A stretch of 64,000 nucleotides of DNA, taken from Pleomorphomonas koreensis DSM 23070 (GTDB lineage: Bacteria; Pseudomonadota; Alphaproteobacteria; Rhizobiales; Pleomorphomonadaceae). Position numbers and translations under genes: made by a program. A model generated the notes under the pieces. It was not told where the DNA came from. It made no database searches and saw nothing but the letters and a program-made list of their open reading frames with translations. The stretch is taken from positions 146,738 to 210,737 of the forward strand of contig NZ_AULH01000009.1 of NCBI RefSeq assembly GCF_000425185.1. Direction: 5' to 3'. Positions 48,110 through 57,807 of this stretch are shown piece after piece (position 1 is the first letter of the stretch; every line of letters starts with the position of its first letter).

Positions 48110-48889
48110 GTTGTTCACCTGCCGCCGCGATACCTCGGCGAAGCGGGCGATGAAGTCGCCGACGTGGCGGGCGTTCTCTCCGAGGTCGGGCATGGCCACC
48201 CGGCTCAGCGAGCGGATGTCGATGCGGCTGCCGCCGTCGCCGGGACGGATGCGAACGACGACGTCCTCCTGCGTGCCGAGCACCAGCGACCGCGCTTCCG
48301 CTTCAATGCGGCCGCTCGCCGCCTCGGTGTCAGGCTCCTCGGCCAGCCGGATCGGCCAGCCGAGATCATCAACGGTCTGCCGGGCGAGGGCATAGGCCTC
48401 GACGGTGGAGAGATCGGCCGCCTGCGTCGTCAGGTCGGGATAGGCGTCGTCCTGCAACGCCGCCGCCTCGTCGGGCCGGGCGCGCAGGTCGATCGGCAGC
48501 GCCACCTGCGAGAAGCCGGCCGGCGGGGCCGGCGGATCGTCGGTGTCGGTGGAGACGCTGTCGAGGGCAGGGTAGGCGACATAGGCGACAACGGCGCCGA
48601 TCAGCGGCGAGAAGGCGACGATGATCAGCAGCAGCGTGCCGAAGGCGCTGCCCGCTCCCCGTCGTCCCTCGCGCCAGATGTCGCGAAACGTCACCGCCAG
48701 TATGGCGATCGCCAGCACGCCAAGCAGCAGGCCGGCGCCCACGGCGCCATACATGCTGCCGCTCGAAATGAAGTCGAGATGGCGGGAAGCGATTCCCACC
48801 ACCATCACCATGACGGCAAGACTGGCGAAGAAACGCGCGGTTCGGGCGCCGCGTGCCGGGGGCAGCGGCAGCGGCGGCAGACGGCTCAT
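48107..48889 (-). CDS. DUF1499 membrane protein
   Basis: The 260-residue protein has three predicted membrane helices (about residues 20-37, 45-66 and 82-105) and a C-terminal DUF1499 domain (about 140-255) with AYALARQTVDDLGWPIRL, RIEAEARSLVLGTQEDVVVRIRP and RIDIRSLSRVAMPDLGENARHVGDFIARF. The activity of DUF1499 is not known. Its start overlaps the dnaJ-like stop codon (ATGA), so the two are coupled. Confidence 0.82.
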   Translation of the reverse strand: MSRLPPLPLPPARGARTARFFASLAVMVMVVGIASRHLDFISSGSMYGAVGAGLLLGVLAIAILAVTFRDIWREGRRGAGSAFGTLLLIIVAFSPLIGAVVAYVAYPALDSVSTDTDDPPAPPAGFSQVALPIDLRARPDEAAALQDDAYPDLTTQAADLSTVEAYALARQTVDDLGWPIRLAEEPDTEAASGRIEAEARSLVLGTQEDVVVRIRPGDGGSRIDIRSLSRVAMPDLGENARHVGDFIARFAEVSRRQVNN

Positions 48890-49878
48890 GAGGAGAATTC
48901 CGGTCCGCGCACGTCGTAAGGCCGCATCTCGCGCCAGCGCTCCATCAGCTTCTCGAGGCCGGCATCGGCGCCGTCCGGCAGCACGATGCGCGGCGTGACG
49001 AAGATGTCGCCGCGCACGCCGCCCTTGTCGGGCAAGCCCTTGCCGCGCAGGCGGAACGCCTTGGAACCGGTGACGCCGGCCGGGATGGTCATGTCGACGG
49101 CGCCCTCCAGCGTCGGTACCCGCACCTTGCCGCCGAGCACCGCCTCGTCGAGCGTCACCGGCAGGTCGAGGCGGAGATTGTAGCCGTCCGGCCGGAACAG
49201 GGCGTGCGGCTCGTAGACCAGGATGGCGATGGCGTCGCCCGGCGGCGTGCCCTCGCCGCCCTGGCCCTTCAGGCGGAGCTGCTGGCCCGGCTCGAAGCCG
49301 GCCGGGATCTTGGCGTCGAGCGTCTTGCCGTTGGGCAGCGTGACGCGCACCTTGCCGGAGCCGACGATGTCCTCGAGGCGGACGCGGGCGGTCACCATGA
49401 CGTCGGCGCCCTTGGCGGATGCCGCGCCAGCGCCGGCCGCGCCGCCGGTCGAGAAGCCCTCGAACCCGGAGAAGCCGCCGCGGCGGCTGCCGCGCGTGCC
49501 GCGGGCCGAGCCGCTGGCGAAGTTGGAGAAGGCGTCGCCGAAGATGTCATGCAGGATGTCGTCGGTGGCGCGGCCGCCGGCCTGGCGGAAACCGCCGCCG
49601 CCCATGCCGCCGCCGGCCCCGGCACCGCCGAAGCCCTCGAAACCGGTGAAGCGCGGCTTGCCGTCGGCGCCGATCTCGCCGGCGTCGAACTGGCGGCGCT
49701 TGTCCTTGTCGCCGACGATCTCGTAGGCCGAGGTGATCTCGGAGAAGCGTTCCTTGGAACGCGGGTCGTTCTTGTTGGCATCGGGATGATGCTGCTTGGC
49801 AAGCTTGCGATAAGCCTTCTTGATCGTTGCTTCGTCGGCGCTCCTGGGCACGCCCAGGACCTCATACGGATCACGCAT
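48886..49878 (-). CDS. DnaJ-class co-chaperone (CbpA-like, no zinc finger)
   Basis: The 330-residue protein has a J domain at residues 1-66 with the HPD motif (His31-Pro32-Asp33) that stimulates DnaK. A Gly/Phe-rich linker follows (about 68-175) with two Gly-rich stretches. The two C-terminal substrate-binding beta domains (about 180-315) include TLPNGKTLDAKIPAGFEPGQQLRLKGQG. The lack of CxxCxGxG repeats makes it a type II J protein. The start at 49878 gives the J-domain N-terminus. Confidence 0.92.
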   Translation of the reverse strand: MRDPYEVLGVPRSADEATIKKAYRKLAKQHHPDANKNDPRSKERFSEITSAYEIVGDKDKRRQFDAGEIGADGKPRFTGFEGFGGAGAGGGMGGGGFRQAGGRATDDILHDIFGDAFSNFASGSARGTRGSRRGGFSGFEGFSTGGAAGAGAASAKGADVMVTARVRLEDIVGSGKVRVTLPNGKTLDAKIPAGFEPGQQLRLKGQGGEGTPPGDAIAILVYEPHALFRPDGYNLRLDLPVTLDEAVLGGKVRVPTLEGAVDMTIPAGVTGSKAFRLRGKGLPDKGGVRGDIFVTPRIVLPDGADAGLEKLMERWREMRPYDVRGPEFSS

Positions 49879-50119
49879 GCGGGTTGGCCCTTCTCGATTG
49901 GATGACGGCGCCGAACGGCGCCCTTGGTCTGCCAAGCATGTAATGCCCGATCACGGTCCGTTCCAGAGTGAGCCATTATACGGGCCGGATCGTTTTGACA
50001 AAATCTTTTCGGCGGACCGGATCGGAGGTTGTCGCCGGCCGGGATGAGGCTATATGCCGGTCGGATGCTGGCGCGAATCTGGCCGCCGGCCGGACAGCAC
50101 GACGAGGCGCCGACGAGAG

Positions 50120-50728
50120 ATGTCCGCAACCGAACCCGACTTCACCGAGGCTTCCGAGCCGTACCAGCTGTTCGTCGCCTGGATGAAGGAAGCCGAGAAA
50201 AGCGAGCCCAACGATCCAAACGCCATGGCGCTCGCCACCGTTGACGAGGACGGCATGCCGGACGCCCGCATGGTACTGCTGAAGGGCTTCGACACGCGCG
50301 GCTTCGTCTTCTACACCAACTTCGGCTCCGCCAAGGGCGAGCAGATCCTGAAGACCGGCAAGGCGGCGCTGCTGTTCCACTGGAAAAGCCTCAAGCGCCA
50401 GGTGCGGGTGCGCGGCACCGTTTCCGCGGTGGCGAAGGAGGAGGCCGACGCCTATTTCCAGAGTCGCGACCGCGGCAGCCGCATCGGCGCCTGGGCGTCG
50501 AAGCAGTCGCGCCCGCTCGAAAGCCGCTTCGCCCTTGAAAAGGCGGTGGCCGAATGGGGCTTCAAGTTCGGCGTCGGCGCCGTGCCGCGTCCCGACTACT
50601 GGTCGGGCCTGCGCGCGTCGCCGACGGCCATCGAATTCTGGCGCGACGGGATGTTCCGCCTGCACGACCGCGTCCGCTTCCTGCCCGACGGCAACGGCGG
50701 CTGGACACGCACCCGCCTCTATCCCTGA
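50120..50728 (+). CDS. pdxH: Pyridoxamine 5'-phosphate oxidase
   Basis: The 202-residue FMN enzyme makes pyridoxal phosphate. The core begins [39 protein letters not shown]. The FMN-binding [11 protein letters not shown] and [18 protein letters not shown] are present. The C-terminal signature [30 protein letters not shown] is complete. The start at 50120 follows a GAGAG. Confidence 0.95.
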   Translation: MSATEPDFTEASEPYQLFVAWMKEAEKSEPNDPNAMALATVDEDGMPDARMVLLKGFDTRGFVFYTNFGSAKGEQILKTGKAALLFHWKSLKRQVRVRGTVSAVAKEEADAYFQSRDRGSRIGAWASKQSRPLESRFALEKAVAEWGFKFGVGAVPRPDYWSGLRASPTAIEFWRDGMFRLHDRVRFLPDGNGGWTRTRLYP

Positions 50729-50747
50729 CCGACGAAAGGCCGCCGCC

Positions 50748-50993
50748 ATGACCCAAGCCACCGACGTCGCCGCCCTCAGCTTCGAGCAGGCGCTGAAGGA
50801 ACTGGAAGGCATCGTCGCCCGCCTCGAACAGGGCTCGGTGCCGCTCGAGGAGAGCATCTCCATCTACGAGCGCGGCGACGCGCTCCGCAAGCACTGCGAC
50901 GGCCTCCTGAAGGCCGCCGAGGCCAAGGTGGAGAAGATCCGCATCGCCGGCGACGGCTCGGCCGCCGGCACCGAGCCGCTCGATCGCGAGTGA
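50748..50993 (+). CDS. xseB: Exodeoxyribonuclease VII small subunit
   Basis: The 81-residue protein has the XseB core [55 protein letters not shown]. Small subunits cap the large XseA subunit of this single-strand nuclease. It lies 19 bases after pdxH and 142 bases before dxs, an arrangement common in rhizobia. Confidence 0.95.
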   Translation: MTQATDVAALSFEQALKELEGIVARLEQGSVPLEESISIYERGDALRKHCDGLLKAAEAKVEKIRIAGDGSAAGTEPLDRE

Positions 50994-51135
50994 GGCGCCG
51001 GCGAAATTCGCAAGGCCGCTCGCGCATTTGCCGCAATCGGCGCCGATAACCGGCATCGCGAATTGAAGTGACTGTGATTGACTGATATTTGAGGGGAGAG
51101 GCATTCACCCTCGTAGTTTCACGGAATTATTCGGA

Positions 51136-53058
51136 TTGCCGCGTCCCGTCACCCCGCTTCTCGACAGGCTGTCGTCGCCCGACGACCTCAAGCTGCTCTC
51201 GCTCGGCGAGCTGGAGCAGCTTGCCTCCGAGCTGCGCGCCGAGATGATCGACGCGGTATCGGTGACCGGCGGCCACCTCGGCGCCGGGCTGGGCGTCGTT
51301 GAGCTGACGGTGGCGCTGCACGCCGTGTTCGACACCCCGCGCGACCGGCTGATCTGGGACGTCGGCCATCAGGCCTATCCGCACAAGATCCTGACCGGCC
51401 GGCGCGGCGACATCCGCACGCTGCGCCAGGGCGGCGGCCTCTCCGGCTTCACCAAGCGCTCTGAAAGCCCGTTCGACCCGTTCGGCGCCGGCCACTCCTC
51501 CACCTCGATCTCGGCCGGCCTCGGCATGGCGGTGGCGCGCGACCTGAAGGGCGAGGACAACCAGGTGGTCGCCGTCATCGGCGACGGCGCCATGTCGGCC
51601 GGCATGGCCTACGAGGCGATGAACAACGCCGGCGCCATGGACAGCCGCCTCGTCGTCATCCTCAACGACAACGACATGTCGATCGCCCCGCCGACCGGCG
51701 CCATGAGCGCCTATCTGGCCCGCCTCGTCTCCGGCCCCACCTATCTCACGCTGCGCGAGGCGATGAAGCAGCTCGCCTTCAACCTGCCGCGCAGCCTCCG
51801 CCAGAAGGCGCAGCAGGCCGAGGAATTCGCCCGCGGCTTCCTGACCGGCGGCACGCTGTTCGAGGAACTGGGCTTCTACTACGTCGGCCCGATCGACGGG
51901 CACAATCTCTCCCATCTGCTGCCGGTGCTGCGCAACGTCCGCAAGGCCAAGGACGGGCCGGTGCTGCTGCACGTCGTCACCAAGAAGGGCAAGGGCTACC
52001 CGCCGGCCGAGGCCGCCGCCGACAAGTATCATGGCGTCGGCCGCTTCGACGTGGTCACCGGCGCCCAGATGCAGCTCAAAGCCAACGCGCCGAGCTACAC
52101 CCGCGTGTTCGGCGAAACGCTGGTCGACGAGGGACGGCGCGATGAGCGCATCGTCGGCATCACCGCCGCCATGCCGGCCGGCACCGGGCTCGACCTGTTC
52201 GCCGAAGTCTTCCCCGACCGCATGTTCGACGTCGGCATCGCCGAGCAGCACGCCGTCACCTTCGCCGCTGGCATGGCCACCGAGGGCCTGAAGCCGTTCT
52301 GCGCCCTCTACTCGACCTTCCTGCAACGCGCCTACGACCAGGTGGTGCACGACGTCGCCTTGCAGAACCTGCCCGTCCGCCTGCCGATCGACCGGGCCGG
52401 CTTTGTCGGCGCCGACGGCGCCACGCACGCCGGTGCCTTCGACACCGCCTTCCTCGCCTGCCTGCCCAACATGGTGGTGATGGCGCCCGGCGACGAGGCG
52501 GAACTCCGCCACATGGTGGCGACGGCGGTGGCCTATGATGGCGGCCCGATCGCCTTCCGCTATCCGCGCGGCGAGGGCGTTGGTGTCGATATGCCGGCGC
52601 GCGGACAGATTCTGGAGATCGGCCGCGGCCGCGTTGTCGCCGACGGCGGCAAGGTGGCGATCCTGTCCTTCGGCACCCGCCTTGCCGAGGCACTGAAGGC
52701 GGCCGAGGAACTCGCCACCTTCGGCCTGCCGGCCACCGTGGCCGACGCGCGCTTTGCGAAACCGCTCGACCGCGAGCTGATCCGCCGGCTCGCCGCCCAC
52801 CACGAACTGCTTGTTACCGTCGAGGAAGGCTCGGCCGGCGGCTTCGGCAGCATGGTGGCGCAGGCGCTGATCGACGACGGCCGCTTCGACCGCGGTTTCC
52901 GCTTCCGCGCCCTGACGCTGCCCGACGCCTTCGTCGATCACGACAAGCCGGAGCGCATGTATGCCGCCGCCGGCCTCGACGCGCGCGGCATCGTCCAGGC
53001 GGTGCTGGCGGCGCTCGGCCGCGACCGGGTCGAATTGGCCGGCGCCGTCGGCAAGTAG
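51136..53058 (+). CDS. dxs: 1-deoxy-D-xylulose-5-phosphate synthase
   Basis: The 640-residue enzyme condenses pyruvate and glyceraldehyde-3-phosphate with thiamine diphosphate, the first step of the MEP isoprenoid pathway. Signatures are [25 protein letters not shown], the ThDP motif [18 protein letters not shown] ... [10 protein letters not shown], the second-domain [11 protein letters not shown], and the transketolase block [17 protein letters not shown]. The likely start is a TTG at 51136, because the conserved N-terminus ([10 protein letters not shown]) starts there; the ribosome site is poor, and an ATT (51103) behind GGGGAGAGG is the other in-frame option. A 1152-codon open frame on the opposite strand is an artefact. 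Confidence 0.96.
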   Translation: MPRPVTPLLDRLSSPDDLKLLSLGELEQLASELRAEMIDAVSVTGGHLGAGLGVVELTVALHAVFDTPRDRLIWDVGHQAYPHKILTGRRGDIRTLRQGGGLSGFTKRSESPFDPFGAGHSSTSISAGLGMAVARDLKGEDNQVVAVIGDGAMSAGMAYEAMNNAGAMDSRLVVILNDNDMSIAPPTGAMSAYLARLVSGPTYLTLREAMKQLAFNLPRSLRQKAQQAEEFARGFLTGGTLFEELGFYYVGPIDGHNLSHLLPVLRNVRKAKDGPVLLHVVTKKGKGYPPAEAAADKYHGVGRFDVVTGAQMQLKANAPSYTRVFGETLVDEGRRDERIVGITAAMPAGTGLDLFAEVFPDRMFDVGIAEQHAVTFAAGMATEGLKPFCALYSTFLQRAYDQVVHDVALQNLPVRLPIDRAGFVGADGATHAGAFDTAFLACLPNMVVMAPGDEAELRHMVATAVAYDGGPIAFRYPRGEGVGVDMPARGQILEIGRGRVVADGGKVAILSFGTRLAEALKAAEELATFGLPATVADARFAKPLDRELIRRLAAHHELLVTVEEGSAGGFGSMVAQALIDDGRFDRGFRFRALTLPDAFVDHDKPERMYAAAGLDARGIVQAVLAALGRDRVELAGAVGK

Positions 53059-53079
53059 CTGGGTTTGGGGGGCCGGGTG

Positions 53080-53784
53080 ATGGGCATTCTGGAATCGGAT
53101 GGCGGCAGTGCGCCAGTCGGACCGGTGGTCGAAGGCTGGACGACGCGTCCCCGGCCGTCGCGAATGGTGCTGGACGGCCGGACGGTGCGGCTGGAGCCGC
53201 CGTCGCTCGACCATGTCCCCGACCTGTTCGCCGCCTTCTCGACTGATGCAAGCGGCCGCATGTGGACCTATCTCGGCGTCGGCCCCTTCGCCACCGAGGC
53301 GGAGCTGGCCGGCTGGATCGGGGCGATCATCCCTTCCGAGGACCCGCTGTTCTTCACGGTGGTGGACAAGGCGAGCGGCAAGGCGGTCGGTGTGTTCGCC
53401 TATCTGCGCATCGATCCGGCGAACGGCGTCATCGAGGTCGGCTGGGTGACCTGGTCGCCGCTGATGCAGCGGTCGGCCGTCTCCACCGAGGCGCAGTATC
53501 TTCTGATGAAAAACGCCTTCGACGGCCTCGGCTACCGCCGCTACGAATGGAAGTGCAACGCGCTGAACGCGCCGTCGATGCGGGCGGCCGAGCGGCTGGG
53601 CTTCACCTACGAGGGCACCTTCCGGCAGGCGGTGATCAACAAGGGCCGCAACCGCGATACCGCCTGGTTCTCGGTGATCGACGGCGAATGGCCGGCGCTG
53701 AAGGCCGCTTTCGAGGCATGGCTGAGGCCGGACAACTTCGACGCCGACGGCCGGCAGAAGCGGCGGCTCGAAGATTTGCGGTGA
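53080..53784 (+). CDS. GNAT family N-acetyltransferase (RimJ-like)
   Basis: The 234-residue protein belongs to the RimJ-type acetyltransferases: VRLEPPSLDHVPDLFAAFS at the start, and YRRYEWKCNALNAPSMRAAERLGFTYEGTFRQAVINKGRNRDTAWFSVID at the end of the fold. The acetyl-CoA loop is degenerate. The start ATG at 53080 follows a G-rich stretch; a TTG five codons earlier is possible. It lies 21 bases after dxs. Confidence 0.85.
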   Translation: MGILESDGGSAPVGPVVEGWTTRPRPSRMVLDGRTVRLEPPSLDHVPDLFAAFSTDASGRMWTYLGVGPFATEAELAGWIGAIIPSEDPLFFTVVDKASGKAVGVFAYLRIDPANGVIEVGWVTWSPLMQRSAVSTEAQYLLMKNAFDGLGYRRYEWKCNALNAPSMRAAERLGFTYEGTFRQAVINKGRNRDTAWFSVIDGEWPALKAAFEAWLRPDNFDADGRQKRRLEDLR

Positions 53785-53874
53785 TTTCAGCTGGCCCGGC
53801 ATCTCGGCCCTTGTCACGGCAACGACAAGAGCGTTGGCTAGACGGCAAGCCGTCAATCCCGGAGACTCGCCGCC

Positions 53875-55827
53875 ATGCCGATCCACCGTCTCAGCCGCCG
53901 CGACCTGCTGCTGGCCACCGCCGCCGGCGCGCTCGCCACCTTCGCGCCCCGTTTCGCCCTCGCCGCAGAGCCGGCCATCCGCCTGCGGCTGATGGCGACC
54001 AGCGATCTCCACGTCAACGTCTACCCGTATGACTATTACCGCGACAAGGCGGACGACACCGTCGGCCTCGCCAAGACGGCGGCGCTGATCGCCGCCGCCC
54101 GCGACGAGGTGCGCAACACGATCCTGTTCGACAACGGCGACCTGATCCAGGGCAGCCCGCTCGGCGACTATGTCGCCTACGAGAAGGGCATCCCCGAGGG
54201 CGCCAAGCACCCGATCGTCGCGGCGATGAACGGCCTCGGCTATCTCTGCGGCACGCTCGGCAACCACGAGTTCAACTACGGCCTCGACTTCCTCGGCAAG
54301 GCGCTGGCCGGCGCCGAGTTCCCGGTGGTCTGCGCCAACGTGCTGAAGACCGACGGCACGCCGCTGGTCGAACCGACGCGCGTCTTCGACGCCAAGGTGA
54401 CCGACTCGACCGGCGCCGAGCACGTGCTGCGCATCGGCGTCATCGGCTTCGTGCCGCCGCAGATCGCCGAGTGGGACAAGGACCACCTCGACGGCAAGGC
54501 CACCACCATCGACATCGTCGATGCCGCCGGAAAATACCTGCCGGAGCTGCGTCAGCAGTCCGACGTGGTGGTGGCGCTCTGCCATTCCGGCATCGCCGGT
54601 GGCGAGCGGGCGGGCCGCGAGGAGAACGCCGCGCTGTTCCTCTCAAGGGTGCCGGGCATTGATGTCATCTTCACCGGCCACCAGCATCTGGTGTTCCCCG
54701 GCAAGGACTTCGCCGGCATCGACGGCGCCGATATCGACAAGGGCACGCTCAATGGCGTGCCGGCGGTGATGCCCGGCTTCTGGGGCAGTCACCTCGGCGT
54801 CATCGACCTCGATCTGGCCAAGGCCGGCGACGGCTGGAAGGTCAGCGGCTTCCGGGTCGAGGCCCGGCCGATCTACGAGCGCACGGCCGACAAGAAGATC
54901 TTCGCCAAGGTCGATGCCGTGCCGGCCGTGCTCGCCGCCGTCAAGGACGACCACGAGGCGACGCTCGACTACGTCCGCCGGCCGGTGGGCGAGACCTCGG
55001 CCGCCATATCGAGCTACTGGGCGCTGGTCGCCGACGATCCGTCGGTGCAGATCGTCTCCCAGGCGCAACTCTGGTACGGCGCCCGGCAGGCGAGGGCGGC
55101 CGGCCTGCCCGACCTGCCGATCCTGTCGGCGGCGGCGCCCTTCAAGTGCGGCGGCCGGTCCGGGCCGGACTACTATACCTTCGTGCCCAAGGGGCCGATC
55201 GCCATCAAGAATGTCGCCGACATCTACCTCTATCCGAATACCATCCGCATCGTGAAGGTCACCGGCGAACAGGTGCGCGAGTGGCTGGAGCGTTCGGCCG
55301 GCATCTTCAACCGCATCGATCCGACCAGGACGGACGAGCAGGCGCTGATCGACACGTCCTTCCCCTCCTACAATTACGATGTCATCGACGGCGTCACCTA
55401 CCGTATCGACGTCACCGAGGCGAAGCGCTACGACAACGACGGCAAGCTGGTGGCGCCGGATGCCCACCGCATCGTCGATCTCGCCTACAAGGGCAAGCCG
55501 GTCGAACCGGGCCAGGAATTCCTTGTGGTGACCAACAACTACCGGGCCGGCGGCGGCGGCCACTTCCCCGGCGCCGACGGCTCGACGGTGGTGTTCCAGG
55601 GACCGGACACCAACCGCGACGTCATCGTCCGCTACATCGTCGAGAACAAGACGATCGATCCGTCGGCCGACGGCAACTGGTCGATCGCCAAACTGCCCGA
55701 CGGCGTCAACCTCGTGTTCCCCGATTCGCCCAACGCCACGCTCGACACCGTGCCGGCCGGCGTAACGGTGGAGAAGGTCGGCGACGCCGGCGAGGGATTT
55801 GCGAAATATCGCCTCAGGGTGGGGTAA
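53875..55827 (+). CDS. cpdB: 2',3'-cyclic-nucleotide 2'-phosphodiesterase / 3'-nucleotidase
   Basis: The 650-residue exported enzyme begins with a twin-arginine-type signal (SRRDLLLATAAGALATFAPRFALAAEP). The metallophosphatase domain shows TSDLHVNVYPYDYY, FDNGDLIQGSPLGDY, LGNHEFNYGLDFLG, ALCHSG and FTGHQHLVFPG in order. The C-terminal 5'-nucleotidase domain (about residues 365-600) has FKCGGRSGPDYYTF, NTIRIVKVTGEQVREWLERS and VVTNNYRAGGGGHFPG. CpdB enzymes recover phosphate and nucleosides from cyclic nucleotides in the periplasm. It is 90 bases after the GNAT gene. Confidence 0.93.
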   Translation: MPIHRLSRRDLLLATAAGALATFAPRFALAAEPAIRLRLMATSDLHVNVYPYDYYRDKADDTVGLAKTAALIAAARDEVRNTILFDNGDLIQGSPLGDYVAYEKGIPEGAKHPIVAAMNGLGYLCGTLGNHEFNYGLDFLGKALAGAEFPVVCANVLKTDGTPLVEPTRVFDAKVTDSTGAEHVLRIGVIGFVPPQIAEWDKDHLDGKATTIDIVDAAGKYLPELRQQSDVVVALCHSGIAGGERAGREENAALFLSRVPGIDVIFTGHQHLVFPGKDFAGIDGADIDKGTLNGVPAVMPGFWGSHLGVIDLDLAKAGDGWKVSGFRVEARPIYERTADKKIFAKVDAVPAVLAAVKDDHEATLDYVRRPVGETSAAISSYWALVADDPSVQIVSQAQLWYGARQARAAGLPDLPILSAAAPFKCGGRSGPDYYTFVPKGPIAIKNVADIYLYPNTIRIVKVTGEQVREWLERSAGIFNRIDPTRTDEQALIDTSFPSYNYDVIDGVTYRIDVTEAKRYDNDGKLVAPDAHRIVDLAYKGKPVEPGQEFLVVTNNYRAGGGGHFPGADGSTVVFQGPDTNRDVIVRYIVENKTIDPSADGNWSIAKLPDGVNLVFPDSPNATLDTVPAGVTVEKVGDAGEGFAKYRLRVG

Positions 55828-55860
55828 GCCGCTCGCGCGAATGGCGAAAGGCGACAGGCC

Positions 55861-55878
55861 CCCGGCGTTTCCGCCGGG
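55861..55878 (+). terminator. GC hairpin after cpdB-like gene
   Basis: CCCGGCG-TTTC-CGCCGGG is a perfect 7-bp stem 33 bases after the stop codon. There is no T run, so termination would be weak or factor-dependent. Confidence 0.45.
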
Positions 55879-55962
55879 CGCCTGCTTGCATCCGGCCGAA
55901 TTCTCTGTAAGTATTTGCCCCGATTATCGGTTCCTTTTTGCCGACCGGAGCGCCAATCCCAG

Positions 55963-57003
55963 ATGAGCGCCGTTTCGCCCGAACCGAAGCTGTTGCGGTC
56001 CCGTTTCGACAGCCGCGCCCTGCCGGCCCATCTCGCCCTGCCGACCTGGAACGAGGCGATCGGCGTCATCTTCGATTCCCGCTCGCGGAAAGGCGTCGAG
56101 GATGGCTTTTTCGCCAGCGTCGACGCCGCCTTCATGGGCGAGGTGGCGCTCGGCCGGCTGAAGGCGACGGCGCAGGATTTCGACCGCTCCCGCTACAAGA
56201 TCGCCCGCGACGGCATGGACGGCTATCTGCTGCAGTTCTACCTGCGCGGACAGAGCGCCACGCGCGGCAGCAATGCCGAGGTGGCGGGCGAGGGCGATCT
56301 CTATGTCATCGACATGGCCCAGCCGCTGGCGACCTCCACCAGCGACCACGACCAGATCAGCCTCGTCGTGCCGCGCCGGCTGATGACGCCGCGGCTCGAC
56401 GGCCCGGACGGCGTCCACATGCGCGTCATTCCGGCCGGGCTGCCGCTGGTATCGCTGTTCCGCGACAGCCTGAAGAGCTTCCAGGGCCAGATCGACGGCA
56501 TGTCGCGCCGCGAGGCCGAGGCGGCGCTGCCGCCGCTCCTCGACCTCGCCGCCGCCGCCATCAACGGCCATGTCGACGAACGCAGCATGGCCGGCGTCAA
56601 TCTGGCGCAGTTCGTCGCCGTGCGGCGGCATGTCGAGGAACGGTTGCTCGATCCCGGCCTGACGCTCGATGGCGTGCTCGCCGCCTTCGGCCTGTCGCGG
56701 CGCAAGGCCTATCGGCTGTTCGAGCCGGTGGGCGGCTTTGCCACCTACGTCAATCGCCGCCGGCTGCAACGGTCGCTGCTGGCGCTGCGCGCGCCCGAGT
56801 GGCGGCACCTGACGATTTCGGAGATCGGCAGCGCCCACGGCTTTGCCAACGCCGAGAATTTCAGCCGGGCGTTCCGCCGCGAATACGGCCTGTCGCCGCG
56901 CGAGGTGCGGCAGCTTGCCGCCACCGGCCGCAGCTTGTCCGAGGTGGCCGGCGCCCTGCCGGAGACCGAATGGACGCGCTGGATCGGCAGCGCCGGCCGC
57001 TGA
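55963..57003 (+). CDS. AraC-family transcriptional regulator
   Basis: The 346-residue protein has an AraC-type helix-turn-helix pair at the C-terminus (about residues 225-320): LTLDGVLAAFGLSRRKAYRLFEPVGGFATYVNRRRLQRSL and LTISEIGSAHGFANAENFSRAFRREYGLSPREVRQ. The N-terminal half (about 20-200) is an AraC_binding_2-like sensor domain with no ligand hint. It does not sit divergently with an obvious target. Confidence 0.88.
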   Translation: MSAVSPEPKLLRSRFDSRALPAHLALPTWNEAIGVIFDSRSRKGVEDGFFASVDAAFMGEVALGRLKATAQDFDRSRYKIARDGMDGYLLQFYLRGQSATRGSNAEVAGEGDLYVIDMAQPLATSTSDHDQISLVVPRRLMTPRLDGPDGVHMRVIPAGLPLVSLFRDSLKSFQGQIDGMSRREAEAALPPLLDLAAAAINGHVDERSMAGVNLAQFVAVRRHVEERLLDPGLTLDGVLAAFGLSRRKAYRLFEPVGGFATYVNRRRLQRSLLALRAPEWRHLTISEIGSAHGFANAENFSRAFRREYGLSPREVRQLAATGRSLSEVAGALPETEWTRWIGSAGR

Positions 57004-57320
57004 CCCGGCGGCCGTCTTCCTTAACCTGAGAAGCGGTGACACGGGCTGCGGGATGCGTGGCACGGAATGACCATTTCCGCGCCATTACGTAGTAAGCCAT
57101 AGGAATCCGTCGCGCCGCATGCGATGAAACGGCGGTCCCGAGACGATCGGGCTCATCGAGGCGGTTGACCGGCGGCGATCTGGCGGCAAGCAATTTTCAT
57201 CAGGCGTTTTCAAGTCTTTCGGACAAATCCTAGTAACGGCAATTTTAAACTCCGGCAGACCCGCCCGGCGCAACCGCCTCGATTTTCTTTCCGGCCCTGC
57301 GAATGTCGCCTGCGACCGGA
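57004..57320. other. Gene-free stretch after the AraC gene
   Basis: 317 bases between the AraC gene and the convergent small secreted protein gene. There is no open frame with protein-like composition and no hairpin with a T run. The middle (57200-57260) is AT-richer than average (ATTTTCATC, CAATTTTAAAC). I see nothing recognisable in it. Confidence 0.5.
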
Positions 57321-57704
57321 TCAGGACAGCGGCAGGCAGTTGCCGACGGCGGCCGGCTTGACACGGCCCGCCTTGAGGTCGCTCAACTGTGGGACCGTCG
57401 GATCGAAACCGCCGGTCCCCGCCTCGTAGATGGTGCGGTTCACCTCGATCGGCCGCCCGCTGGTCGAGAAGATGATCATGCCCGTCGTGCCGACATAGGC
57501 GCGGTAGGCGTTCATCTTGCAGAAATACTGCTTTGTGCCGTTCGAAGCGATCCAGCCGGGCAGGCCCGACCTTCCCGTGGTGAGCTTGCCGAGCGTGTAG
57601 CCCTGCTGCGTCAGTTTGGTGAAGGTTTCGGCCCGAGCCACGCCGGCCATGGCGAAGAGAACGGCGAACGCGCCGATGGCGAGTTGCTTCAATGGGATGG
57701 ACAT
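57321..57704 (-). CDS. Small secreted protein of unknown function
   Basis: The 127-residue protein has a clear signal peptide (LKQLAIGAFAVLFAMAGVARA-ET, cleavage about residue 25). The mature part holds two cysteines far apart (YFCKMNAYR and GNCLPLS) that could form a disulfide bond. GGGGAA lies six bases before the ATG at 57704; an upstream frame extension lacks conservation. I do not recognise a family. It is convergent with the AraC gene and 103 bases upstream lies the corA stop codon on the same strand. Confidence 0.7.
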   Translation of the reverse strand: MSIPLKQLAIGAFAVLFAMAGVARAETFTKLTQQGYTLGKLTTGRSGLPGWIASNGTKQYFCKMNAYRAYVGTTGMIIFSTSGRPIEVNRTIYEAGTGGFDPTVPQLSDLKAGRVKPAAVGNCLPLS

Positions 57705-57807
57705 GGATGTTCCCCGGATATCGAAGACATCCCGTTCTAGCAGCCCCGTGGATGCAACCTTAATCTGAATCAACCGATGGCAGCGTTGTCCCCCGGTTTC
57801 GCGCCGC

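Noticed and set aside
51127..54585. 1152-codon open frame on the minus strand over dxs and two following genes
   Set aside because: It spans several real genes on the opposite strand and has low-complexity composition with no known domain.
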